In this document: positions 8,817-16,000 of the stretch, in pieces
Numbering within the stretch: position 1 is the stretch's first letter
Layout: every line of letters begins with the position of its first letter
DNA from: Ruminobacter sp.
GTDB lineage: Bacteria > Pseudomonadota > Gammaproteobacteria > Enterobacterales > Succinivibrionaceae
Direction: 5' to 3'
NCBI GenBank assembly: GCA_017940385.1
Contig: JAGAYS010000005.1
Coordinates: forward strand, 20,234-84,233
DNA: 64,000 nucleotides
The notes under the pieces: model-generated
Seen by the model: the letters and a program-made list of their open reading frames with translations, nothing else
What the model was told of the DNA's origin: nothing
Database searches by the model: none
Made by a program: the position numbers and the translations under genes

Positions 8817-9287
8817 ATGAAACTAACGGTCACGTCAATCATAATATCCGTTACGGCACTGCTCTTCTGCACGCCGGCCGATGCCGGCGTTCACAGAAGA
8901 ACCGCTCAGGATATTATCACCGAAAACTTCAGAATCATGGATGCGGCCGAAGCCGAAGTTCCTGCAAATGAAGTGCTCGGCACTCTCGGCAACAGGATCG
9001 TCGTAACTGGAGAAAGAGCTCCCGATCATCTGGCATTTGTCAAAACCTCCACCGATCACAACTATATCATTACCGGAAAACTGCTGGTACGGTGCGGTAA
9101 AAATGACTGCAGTCTGCCTCCCAATCTGCATATCAGTAAACTGAGTACCTCGGTTTATGAAATAACCGCGGAAACCTATGACCAGTGGGAAAAACTCATG
9201 ACCGAACTGCCATACGGCAACGGCGTCAGACAGGTATCCCCGTCATACCTTCTCGGAACATCCACGTCACATAAACATCCGAAGTAA
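8817..9287 (+). CDS. Secreted protein resembling a peptidase propeptide/inhibitor (I9-like)
   Basis: This 156-residue exported protein has a signal peptide (LTVTSIIISVTALLFC core, predicted cut after PADA at residue 23). The ATG at 8817 has GGAG seven bases upstream and gives a clean signal peptide, unlike the earlier in-frame ATG at 8673. The tail, YEITAETYDQWEKLMTELPY followed by GVRQVSPSYL, resembles the end of subtilisin-type propeptides, where a short helix precedes a V-x-x-V-x-P strand. Two cysteines (CGKNDC) may pair. It lies just upstream of a split subtilase gene on the same strand, so it may be a separate foldase or inhibitor for that protease. The assignment is by resemblance only. 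Confidence 0.5.
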   Translation: MKLTVTSIIISVTALLFCTPADAGVHRRTAQDIITENFRIMDAAEAEVPANEVLGTLGNRIVVTGERAPDHLAFVKTSTDHNYIITGKLLVRCGKNDCSLPPNLHISKLSTSVYEITAETYDQWEKLMTELPYGNGVRQVSPSYLLGTSTSHKHPK

Positions 9288-9394
9288 CGACAACTCCGGA
9301 GCATTAACGCAAACACTGCGAATAATAACAATACATAATAATTTAATAACAAATATAAGAACCTGGACAATGTTAATACGTAAAACCCAACCTT

Positions 9395-9435
9395 AGGCAG
9401 GACAATACGGCCATCAGACGCCCTGCCTGAAGGAG
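9395..9435 (+). promoter_or_regulatory. Stem-loop next to a strong ribosome-binding site
   Basis: AGGCAGG (9395-9401) can pair with CCTGCCT (9422-9428) immediately before AAGGAGG (9429-9435), the ribosome-binding site for the lipoprotein at 9445. There is no T-run, so it is not a normal terminator. It may tune translation or stabilise the mRNA end. Confidence 0.35.
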
Positions 9436-9444
9436 GAACCAGAA

Positions 9445-9906
9445 ATGAACAAAGCACATATATTCCGCTTACGCTTATTAAGTGTTCTCCTTGTTTCAGC
9501 CGTGACGGCATGCGGTGGCGGCGGTGGCGGCGGAAGCCCTTCCGCGGGCACCAGGATCGCCGAACCTGAAGGCACACTGGATTTTGCGGAATACGGAGAC
9601 CTGTACAGCGGCAAACCGTACCTTATCAGATACCCGGCAGCGGCTGATGCCGTCAAATCCGCAGACACTCCGGAAATATATGCCGAATATGGCGAGATAA
9701 GCCGTGTTCATCCCTACACCGGAGAACCTGCTCCGTCAGGCTCGGTATACTACTACGTTCCGGAAAGCGTGCTTAACGGCTTGTCATCACCGTATTCCCT
9801 GACTGAAAAGTTTACGATAGTCTACGGAGACGGAAGCCGAAACGTGTTCACCCTTGAATTGGGAGCAAAATCTCCGGACGGAGATCCCCTCTTTGCGGAA
9901 CAGTGA
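9445..9906 (+). CDS. Subtilase lipoprotein, N-terminal part (stops at an in-frame TGA)
   Basis: This encodes 153 residues beginning with a lipoprotein signal peptide whose lipobox is VTAC (Cys23), followed by a Gly-rich linker of the kind seen in subtilase lipoproteins and NalP-like proteases. The start has AAGGAGG upstream. The frame ends at TGA 9904-9906, directly after DPLFAEQ. In S8 peptidases that motif normally reads DPLF-x-x-QW-x-LKN-x-GQ, and here the next codons are NLKNVGQN, so the TGA sits where Trp belongs. This piece would be the lipid anchor and pro-region of the protease encoded downstream in the same frame, either stranded by a mutation or joined by readthrough. Confidence 0.75.
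   Translation: MNKAHIFRLRLLSVLLVSAVTACGGGGGGGSPSAGTRIAEPEGTLDFAEYGDLYSGKPYLIRYPAAADAVKSADTPEIYAEYGEISRVHPYTGEPAPSGSVYYYVPESVLNGLSSPYSLTEKFTIVYGDGSRNVFTLELGAKSPDGDPLFAEQ
9904..9906 (+). other. In-frame TGA at a conserved Trp position of the subtilase
   Basis: The two open frames 9445-9906 and 9919-11640 are in the same reading frame and are separated only by this TGA and four sense codons (N, L, K, N). Restoring TGG gives one continuous 731-residue lipoprotein protease. TGA acts as a normal stop elsewhere in the window (trpE, trpCF), so a genome-wide code change is not supported. Options are a point mutation, a sequencing error, or stop-codon readthrough. Confidence 0.85.
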
Positions 9907-9918
9907 AATCTTAAGAAC

Positions 9919-11640
9919 GTGGGACAGAATCCGTTCGGTGTAGACGTCTCCCCGGTTGAGGGAATAGACATTAACGTTATCCCGGCATGGCACATGACCG
10001 ATGCCAACGGAGAAAACATCACCGGAAAAGACGTGAAGATTGCCGTTCTCGACACAGGCATAGATTTCAGACACGAGGATCTTTCGGACCGCAGGTACAC
10101 GCCTTCGGTAAAAGCAGCGTTCATAAACCAGGAGTTTTCCCTCACCGACGTCATCTATAACGAAACAATGCTTCACGGCACAAAGGTTGCCGGTATTCTG
10201 GCAGCAACCGCAGGTAACGGCAAAGGTGTGCGCGGCATCGCGTACAACGCGAAACTCACGGCGTACCACAAGGACAACACCGTCTTTTCCTATCTGACGA
10301 AACATCAGGACATAAATACAATCAACGCCAGCATTGCCCTGGACAGCAGTTACGTGTATTCACCGGACAAGGAAAGCTATTTCGAGGCCATGTTTGAAAA
10401 CGGCATACCGTTCATCAGGGCAGCGGGAAACGAATACACCGGCGTGTCATTCCATGACGGAACCGTCTATCCTCTGAACTGTGTTTCCGTAAAGGCGGAC
10501 TGTCAGTTCAACCAGACCTCATCCTTCAACAGGGGAAGATACGTAATTACCGCCGGAGCACTTAACTCCATGGGGAAAAAGTCATCATACGGTTCCACGG
10601 GCGCCCATCTGTGGGTAACCGGAATGGGCGGAGAATTCGGATATAACGGAAATAAGAATTCATCTGCAGCAATCGTAACCACCAAATACAGTCACGAGCC
10701 TTACGAGTATCAGGATCTCAGGGACAGAGACACTCCATGGAGAAAGAATAAGGATAAATATAAGGATCGCCGTTACTATACCCATATCATGAACGGTACC
10801 TCCTCAGGAGCTCCTACCGTCACCGGTGTTTCGGCGCTGATCATTCAGGCAAAACCGGACGTTACGGTACCACAGATAAGATATATCCTGGCATCAACCG
10901 CAAACAGCGACACCAGTCCGGGGTGGTCAGGTCTGAAATATTCAGCGGTGAAATCAAAGGTGTCAGCCTACGGCGGCAGTACGATAACTCATGATCCGGG
11001 ATGGTTCACCAACGGTGCAGGGCTGAGATTCTCCAACCGCTACGGTTTCGGAGTGGTTAATGCGGCTGCGGCAGTATCAAAGGCTCTTTACTGCGAAGAG
11101 GACGAGTACTGCTCCAGAAGAGCGGAGCTTCCATCAGATTACGTTAGCACCAATGACACTCCGTGCTCATTGGATGACGGAGGAAAAAACATCACATGCA
11201 GCTTTACGGATTTTGAAAGCACGGATAACTACGGGCCGTCACGTCCACTCATGGAGATAGAGGACATCGCCGTCAACTTAAGTTCCCTCGTCTATGACGG
11301 TAATACGGACTCAGGCAAATGCGTACAGGCCGCAAATGCGAATCAGAACGGTATAGCCCATGCCAACAGTCTGCTGCAGATTGAAATGAAATCTCCTGAG
11401 GGAACAATGTCCCTTATAAAGTCCGTTTATGCCAACTGGGACTTCAATGCCCGCACCATGCATAATGAAAGGCCGTCATTCAGCTATGACAGTAACTTTA
11501 TGATATACACATCCGCCTTCTATGCGGAACGTGCATCCGCTGACGACTCTTTCATTCTGAACATAAAGAGTGAATGTCCGATAGACGTGGACAACCTTAA
11601 CAGAAGCATCCGCATAAGAATAGGAGGATATGCACTCTGA
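9919..11640 (+). CDS. S8 subtilase (subtilisin-like serine protease) with C-terminal P-like domain
   Basis: This is the catalytic part of a subtilisin-family peptidase. Counting from the GTG at 9919, the triad is Asp45 (IAVLDTGIDF), His86 (MLHGTKVAGI) and about Ser295 (NGTSSGAP), with the oxyanion-hole Asn in RAAGNEYTG. After about residue 395 comes a Cys-containing beta-rich domain (KSPEGTMSL, then a final IRIRIGGY) that resembles the P domain of proprotein convertases. By itself this frame has no signal peptide, so it would not be exported; it is most likely the remainder of the lipoprotein starting at 9445. The GTG start has no good ribosome-binding site. The catalytic residues are intact, which argues the interruption is recent or tolerated. 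Confidence 0.85.
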   Translation: MGQNPFGVDVSPVEGIDINVIPAWHMTDANGENITGKDVKIAVLDTGIDFRHEDLSDRRYTPSVKAAFINQEFSLTDVIYNETMLHGTKVAGILAATAGNGKGVRGIAYNAKLTAYHKDNTVFSYLTKHQDINTINASIALDSSYVYSPDKESYFEAMFENGIPFIRAAGNEYTGVSFHDGTVYPLNCVSVKADCQFNQTSSFNRGRYVITAGALNSMGKKSSYGSTGAHLWVTGMGGEFGYNGNKNSSAAIVTTKYSHEPYEYQDLRDRDTPWRKNKDKYKDRRYYTHIMNGTSSGAPTVTGVSALIIQAKPDVTVPQIRYILASTANSDTSPGWSGLKYSAVKSKVSAYGGSTITHDPGWFTNGAGLRFSNRYGFGVVNAAAAVSKALYCEEDEYCSRRAELPSDYVSTNDTPCSLDDGGKNITCSFTDFESTDNYGPSRPLMEIEDIAVNLSSLVYDGNTDSGKCVQAANANQNGIAHANSLLQIEMKSPEGTMSLIKSVYANWDFNARTMHNERPSFSYDSNFMIYTSAFYAERASADDSFILNIKSECPIDVDNLNRSIRIRIGGYAL

Positions 11641-11657
11641 CGAATGTACGCAGCCCG

Positions 11658-11704
11658 AAAAGGCGGCAGTGACGGAAGCATTCATAACCTCACTGCCGCC
11701 TTTT
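11658..11704 (+). terminator. Rho-independent terminator after the subtilase gene
   Basis: A perfect 15-bp inverted repeat, AAAAGGCGGCAGTGA at 11658-11672 and its complement at 11690-11704, has a 17-base loop and ends in TTTT. It lies 17 bp past the subtilase stop. Confidence 0.88.
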
Positions 11705-11794
11705 ACCGCAAAGCCCGTGCAGACCAAACGCCCTTCCGGATAATCATTTCCGCACGTAATTTAATTTTCCGTTTGAAAAAATAAAATATGTTTT

Positions 11795-11811
11795 ATACAA
11801 TATATTTGTGT
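11795..11811 (+). promoter_or_regulatory. Likely OhrR-type operator upstream of the MarR/OhrR gene
   Basis: ATACAA-TATAT-TTGTGT forms an imperfect inverted repeat 24 bp before the regulator start. It resembles the TACAATT-AATTGTA operators known for OhrR repressors. It is nested within a wider inverted repeat, AAAATATGTT (about 11783) and AACATATTTT (11814-11823). Autoregulation of the ohrR-gpx pair is inferred. Confidence 0.5.
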
Positions 11812-11834
11812 ACAACATATTTTGGAAATCAAAA

Positions 11835-12311
11835 ATGAAAGACGATTACCGCGATGCACTGAGGCTTTCAAACCAGCTGTGCTTTCCGCTCTATGCGGCG
11901 TCAAGAAACATCACCGGACTTTACGTGCCGCTGCTGAAGCCTCTGGGACTCACCTACACCCAGTATATTGTCATGATGGTGCTGTGGGAAAAGGATGGCA
12001 TTTCCGTTTCCGGAATCGGTGAAAGACTGATGCTGGACAACGGCACGCTGTCCCCGCTGCTCAGAAAAATGGAACAGTCAGGGCTTATCGAAAGACACAG
12101 AAGTCCGGATGACGACCGGGTGGTGGTAATCACCCTTACCGACAAAGGACGCGAACTTCGGGAGAAAGCTGCCGACATTCCTGCAAAAATGGGAAAATGC
12201 GTAAATCTTTCACCGGAAAAAGCCCGCATGCTGTACGACCTGCTGTATGAGATTCTTCATGATCAGGGATACGCCGGAAATCTTTCCGACAATAATAATT
12301 CAGGGAAATAA
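11835..12311 (+). CDS. ohrR: MarR-family regulator, OhrR type (organic peroxide sensor)
   Basis: This is a 158-residue winged-helix repressor. The N-terminus LRLSNQLCFPLYAASRNITG carries the conserved redox-sensing cysteine (Cys16) of OhrR proteins, and LTYTQYIVMMVLWE is the matching helix after it. The DNA-binding part follows (MLDNGTLSPLLRKMEQSGLI, then RSPDDDRVVVITLT). I start at the ATG at 11835; a GTG at 11808 would add nine residues and overlap the probable operator. Only one conserved sensor Cys is evident. Directly downstream lies a peroxidase gene 33 bp away, fitting derepression by peroxide. Confidence 0.85.
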   Translation: MKDDYRDALRLSNQLCFPLYAASRNITGLYVPLLKPLGLTYTQYIVMMVLWEKDGISVSGIGERLMLDNGTLSPLLRKMEQSGLIERHRSPDDDRVVVITLTDKGRELREKAADIPAKMGKCVNLSPEKARMLYDLLYEILHDQGYAGNLSDNNNSGK

Positions 12312-12344
12312 CCGATACTGATGCATAAACATTAAGGAGATTTT

Positions 12345-12893
12345 ATGAAAAACGTATATGACTTTACCGTAAAGGACAGACGCGGAAACGATGTCAGTCT
12401 GTCAGATTATGCAGGCAAGGTTCTGCTCATCGTCAACACGGCAACCGGTTGCGGTTTTACACCGCACTACGATCCGCTTGAGGCAATGTATGCGGATCTC
12501 AGGGATCAGGGATTTGAGATTCTGGATTTTCCGTGCAACCAGTTTGCCGGACAGGCTCCGGGCACCGACGATGAAATTCATGAATTCTGCACCTTGAAGT
12601 TCGGTACCGAATTTCCGCAGTTTGCAAAAATCGACGTCAACGGCGAAACGGCTGATCCCCTCTTTGTTTTTCTGGCCGGTGAAAAGCCGTTTAAGGGTTT
12701 TGGCAACGGCATCAAGAACAGGGCTCTGGAAATGTACGCCGATAAGAATAACAAAATCTTCGGTGACAAAACCCATATTGGCTGGAACTTCACCAAGTTC
12801 CTCATTGACCGTAACGGAAACGTCATCGCTCGCTTTGAACCGACTGATGACATGAATGATGTGAGAGCCGCAGTGGAGGCTCTGCTTAAATAA
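12345..12893 (+). CDS. Glutathione peroxidase family thiol peroxidase
   Basis: This 182-residue cytoplasmic peroxidase has the peroxidatic cysteine at residue 36 (TATGCGFT); the codon is Cys, not selenocysteine. The family signature ILDFPCNQFAGQAPG supplies the catalytic Gln, and IGWNFTKFLID supplies Trp and Asn. It resembles BtuE-type enzymes that usually take electrons from thioredoxin or glutathione. AAGGAG lies upstream of the ATG. Its place after ohrR suggests induction by organic peroxides. In many bacteria OhrR controls ohr instead, so the pairing with a glutathione peroxidase is a variant arrangement. Confidence 0.92.
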   Translation: MKNVYDFTVKDRRGNDVSLSDYAGKVLLIVNTATGCGFTPHYDPLEAMYADLRDQGFEILDFPCNQFAGQAPGTDDEIHEFCTLKFGTEFPQFAKIDVNGETADPLFVFLAGEKPFKGFGNGIKNRALEMYADKNNKIFGDKTHIGWNFTKFLIDRNGNVIARFEPTDDMNDVRAAVEALLK

Positions 12894-12912
12894 GACGGCA
12901 TGCCTGAATACG

Positions 12913-12968
12913 AAAAGCCCCCGAATTAGAGTGCCCCCCGAAAGTTGAACAAAACTTCGGGGGCTTTT
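12913..12968 (+). terminator. Terminator after the peroxidase gene, with an inserted loop
   Basis: AAAAGCCCCCGAA (12913-12925) pairs with TTCGGGGGCTTTT (12956-12968). The 30-base loop holds a second copy of the left arm, CCCCCGAAAGTT at 12935-12946, which pairs with the same right arm, giving two alternative hairpins. The stem is symmetric enough to work on both strands. Confidence 0.75.
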
Positions 12969-13063
12969 ATTTCCGGCTTCAGCCGGACTCATTCTCTCTG
13001 ACGTTCCGTTTTCCGGGGATTACTCCTGAAGGAGCATCCCCTTCTGGCATTGAGTCAGCTCCG

Positions 13064-16000
13064 CTATTTGACGGTCACAGTTACGGCCGGGTCATAAGAC
13101 AGATACATTCTGGTTCCCAGCTGATCAAGATATGAGCCGTTCATGAGAGCCACGGAACTGCCTTTATGAGCGCCTTTTATCACGTAGGCCACGGTCACGG
13201 ACTGAGTGCCGTATACGGAGTGTGTGGTCACGAAGCCCGTATCTCCCTTGGTAACGGTCGGATAACCCAGGGATCCCTTCTGTACCTTTCCGGCAAGGCG
13301 ATCCTCTTCGCTGCCGTTATACACCCTTACAAGAACGGTATTGGCAGGCAGTTTGTTTTCGGAAGTAACCACACCCCTGAAGACGGTGTTTGACTTAAAC
13401 TCCTTAACAACAAGAATCTCCTCGTTTACCTTGAGACTTATCGGACCGCGGAGCTCCTTACCGGTGCTGTCATAGTAACGCTGACTTACGGTTATGCCGC
13501 CGGTGGCAATAGGCAGCTTCTGCACGTAATCATCCACGATTACCGTGGCAATTGCGGTTTCGGAGGACTTGTTCTCAACGGTCACGGTATTGTTGGCAAC
13601 CTTAATCCGTTCGGTTGATGCCGGAGTCCTGTTTATGGTTGAGATGTCCGCAATCAGATACTGACATGCCGCAGTGTAGTATTCGTCAGCGTTGAGGTAG
13701 CCGTAAAGACTGTCAAGGCCTTCGGAATATCCCGCCTTCATTGAGGATCTTATAAGGGCAAGAACCTCATGATTCATGTAGTTGATATTGAACGGGAAGT
13801 AACCGAGGAGCTTCTTGGCAAGCCCGACGTCATCCAGTATACGTGCTGACAGGGTGCGGGTGTTGTTGTACTTCGCATTGATTGAGGCAAGAAGAGCGAT
13901 ACCGCGTTCAAGGGCGGCGGTACGTCTTGTCTTATCCCCGTACAGTCCGAAAATATCGGCGTAATAGGCGAATGCTTCCACCGGAAGATCTTCCTTTTCG
14001 CCTGAGGCATCAAACCTGTAAACCGCATTGGTCTTGACGTTGACACCCATTCTGGCCAGTGCGTACATGGACAGGGAAGCAACGTTTTCATTTCCGTTGT
14101 TCTGCAGTTCCATGAGCTTGGTCTTGGCAACGTCCAGCACCGTTCTGCTGACGCCGAACCCTGAGTTGTTGGCCTCGATCAGGAACAGGGATGCATAGGC
14201 GTAGGCATACTGATTTTCGTCATATGAATATGGCACGTCGGATAATGAGCCGTATGGGTCAAATTTTGACTCAATGAGCGAAACCCTGTCGTTCAGGTAT
14301 TTCCTGATTTCACGGGTCTCGGCATTATCCTTTGCTCCTGATTTTTCCATGCCGTTCAGGACGGAGAGCAGTGTAAGTCCGTTTGAAACCTGGGTGTATA
14401 TGCCGGCAAACATGGAATTGTCGGAAAGAACGTCCTTCACGATTTCAGAGGTGTCGGAAAGAGGGAACCTGCCGAATTTCACCACGGCATCCGCACCGTC
14501 GGCATACTGATTCACAAAAACAATGTTCTTCTTCTGCCCCGGAGCAAGAACAATGATTTTATTTTCACCGGCCCTGGTCAGAGGATTGATGACACTCACC
14601 TCCTTCTCGGTTGTGAAGCTGTAGCCGTCAGACTTCACGTCAAGCTTTATGTAGCCCGGTTCGGTGTTTTCAGCAGCAACCGTTACCGGGACGGTGCCGA
14701 TTCCGGCGTCAGCAACGTCAACCTTACCTTCGGCTCCGCATTTTAAGCTTCCGCGACAGGTTATACCGTAGGTATACGTGCCGGCCTTACCGCTGAGATT
14801 GTTTATGGAAAGCTGAGCCTCAACGGAATCCCCCTTATGGAGATAGTAAGGCATAATCAGTCTGCTTACAGCGCTGTCCCTGATTACCACGTCCCTTTCA
14901 TAGGAACCCAGTCTGTCGGGAGACCAGGCAGTAATCATGAGTGCGGCGGTACTGCTTACGTCATTGAGATCGTAATGGAGCTTTGCCTGACCGTTTTCAA
15001 CCTTCACCCTGGCAATATGGTGAGACAGCATGTTATCGGTAATGTTGCTGAGGGTAACGCTGTCAACGGAGAATTCATCCACGTCATCGCCATAACCCTG
15101 ACCGTCGCGGTTTACGTTCTTCATGACATAGGCATAAGGATCCAGGATGGACGTATCAAAATATCTGTGGCTGTACATCGTTTTTTCAGGATGAGGAGCC
15201 TTCTGACCATTAATGCTTAAAATCCCCCTGTCAATGAGTGAAGCGGCCACGTAGGTATCCTTGTCGGCATTGTCAACCTTTACCGTAATGTCCAGACCTG
15301 AGTTTGGCTTCACGTTCTCCGGAACATCCGCGGAAACATTGAGGGTCGCGGCGGAAGTATCAGGCTCTATGTAGGCGACACCGACGGAACGCAGGGTTCC
15401 GAGATGTCTGCTTTCGGCAGACGCATAAGTGGAAAGAACAGCATAACTGCCGCGCACAAAACCGCTGCCGAGCTTCAGCGGAAGCTTGTTGTGCCCCTTC
15501 TTAACCTCATAATGAACCATCTCCGGAACAGGAGTGTCGAACATCAGATCGGCATAACCGTCATAACCGCTGTCGAACTCGAGGTATGCCGTTTCACCGG
15601 CCTTATAGACTTTCTTGTCGGTATAGAGTTCGAATCTGTCAGGATATCTGGAATCCAGTTCGGAGCAGGAACCGGCATAGAAATCCGTGGAGGTCTCCAG
15701 ACCGTCATGATTAAGTCTGATGACGTAGCTGCCGCCGTCAAATCTGTATTTTATTCTGCCTGATTCCTTATCAGCCTTCAGATCCAGCGTACCTGCGGTT
15801 ACCGGAGAGAGATATTCGTTTCTGAGATAATACCAGCCGTTGCTGTTGCGCACGTACTGATATGAAACGTTTCTTCTGAAAATGGAGTACTCAACCACGC
15901 CTTCATGAAGTTTGCCTGACTGATCCGCAAGAATCACGGAGAAATCTGAGGTAAGCTGATCACCCTTGTCAAAATTCGTCTTTATGCCTGCGATCGTTTT

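Noticed and set aside
9919-11640. Genome-wide reassignment of TGA to Trp to explain the split subtilase
   Set aside because: TGA terminates trpE, trpCF and other intact genes in this window, so it is a stop in this organism.
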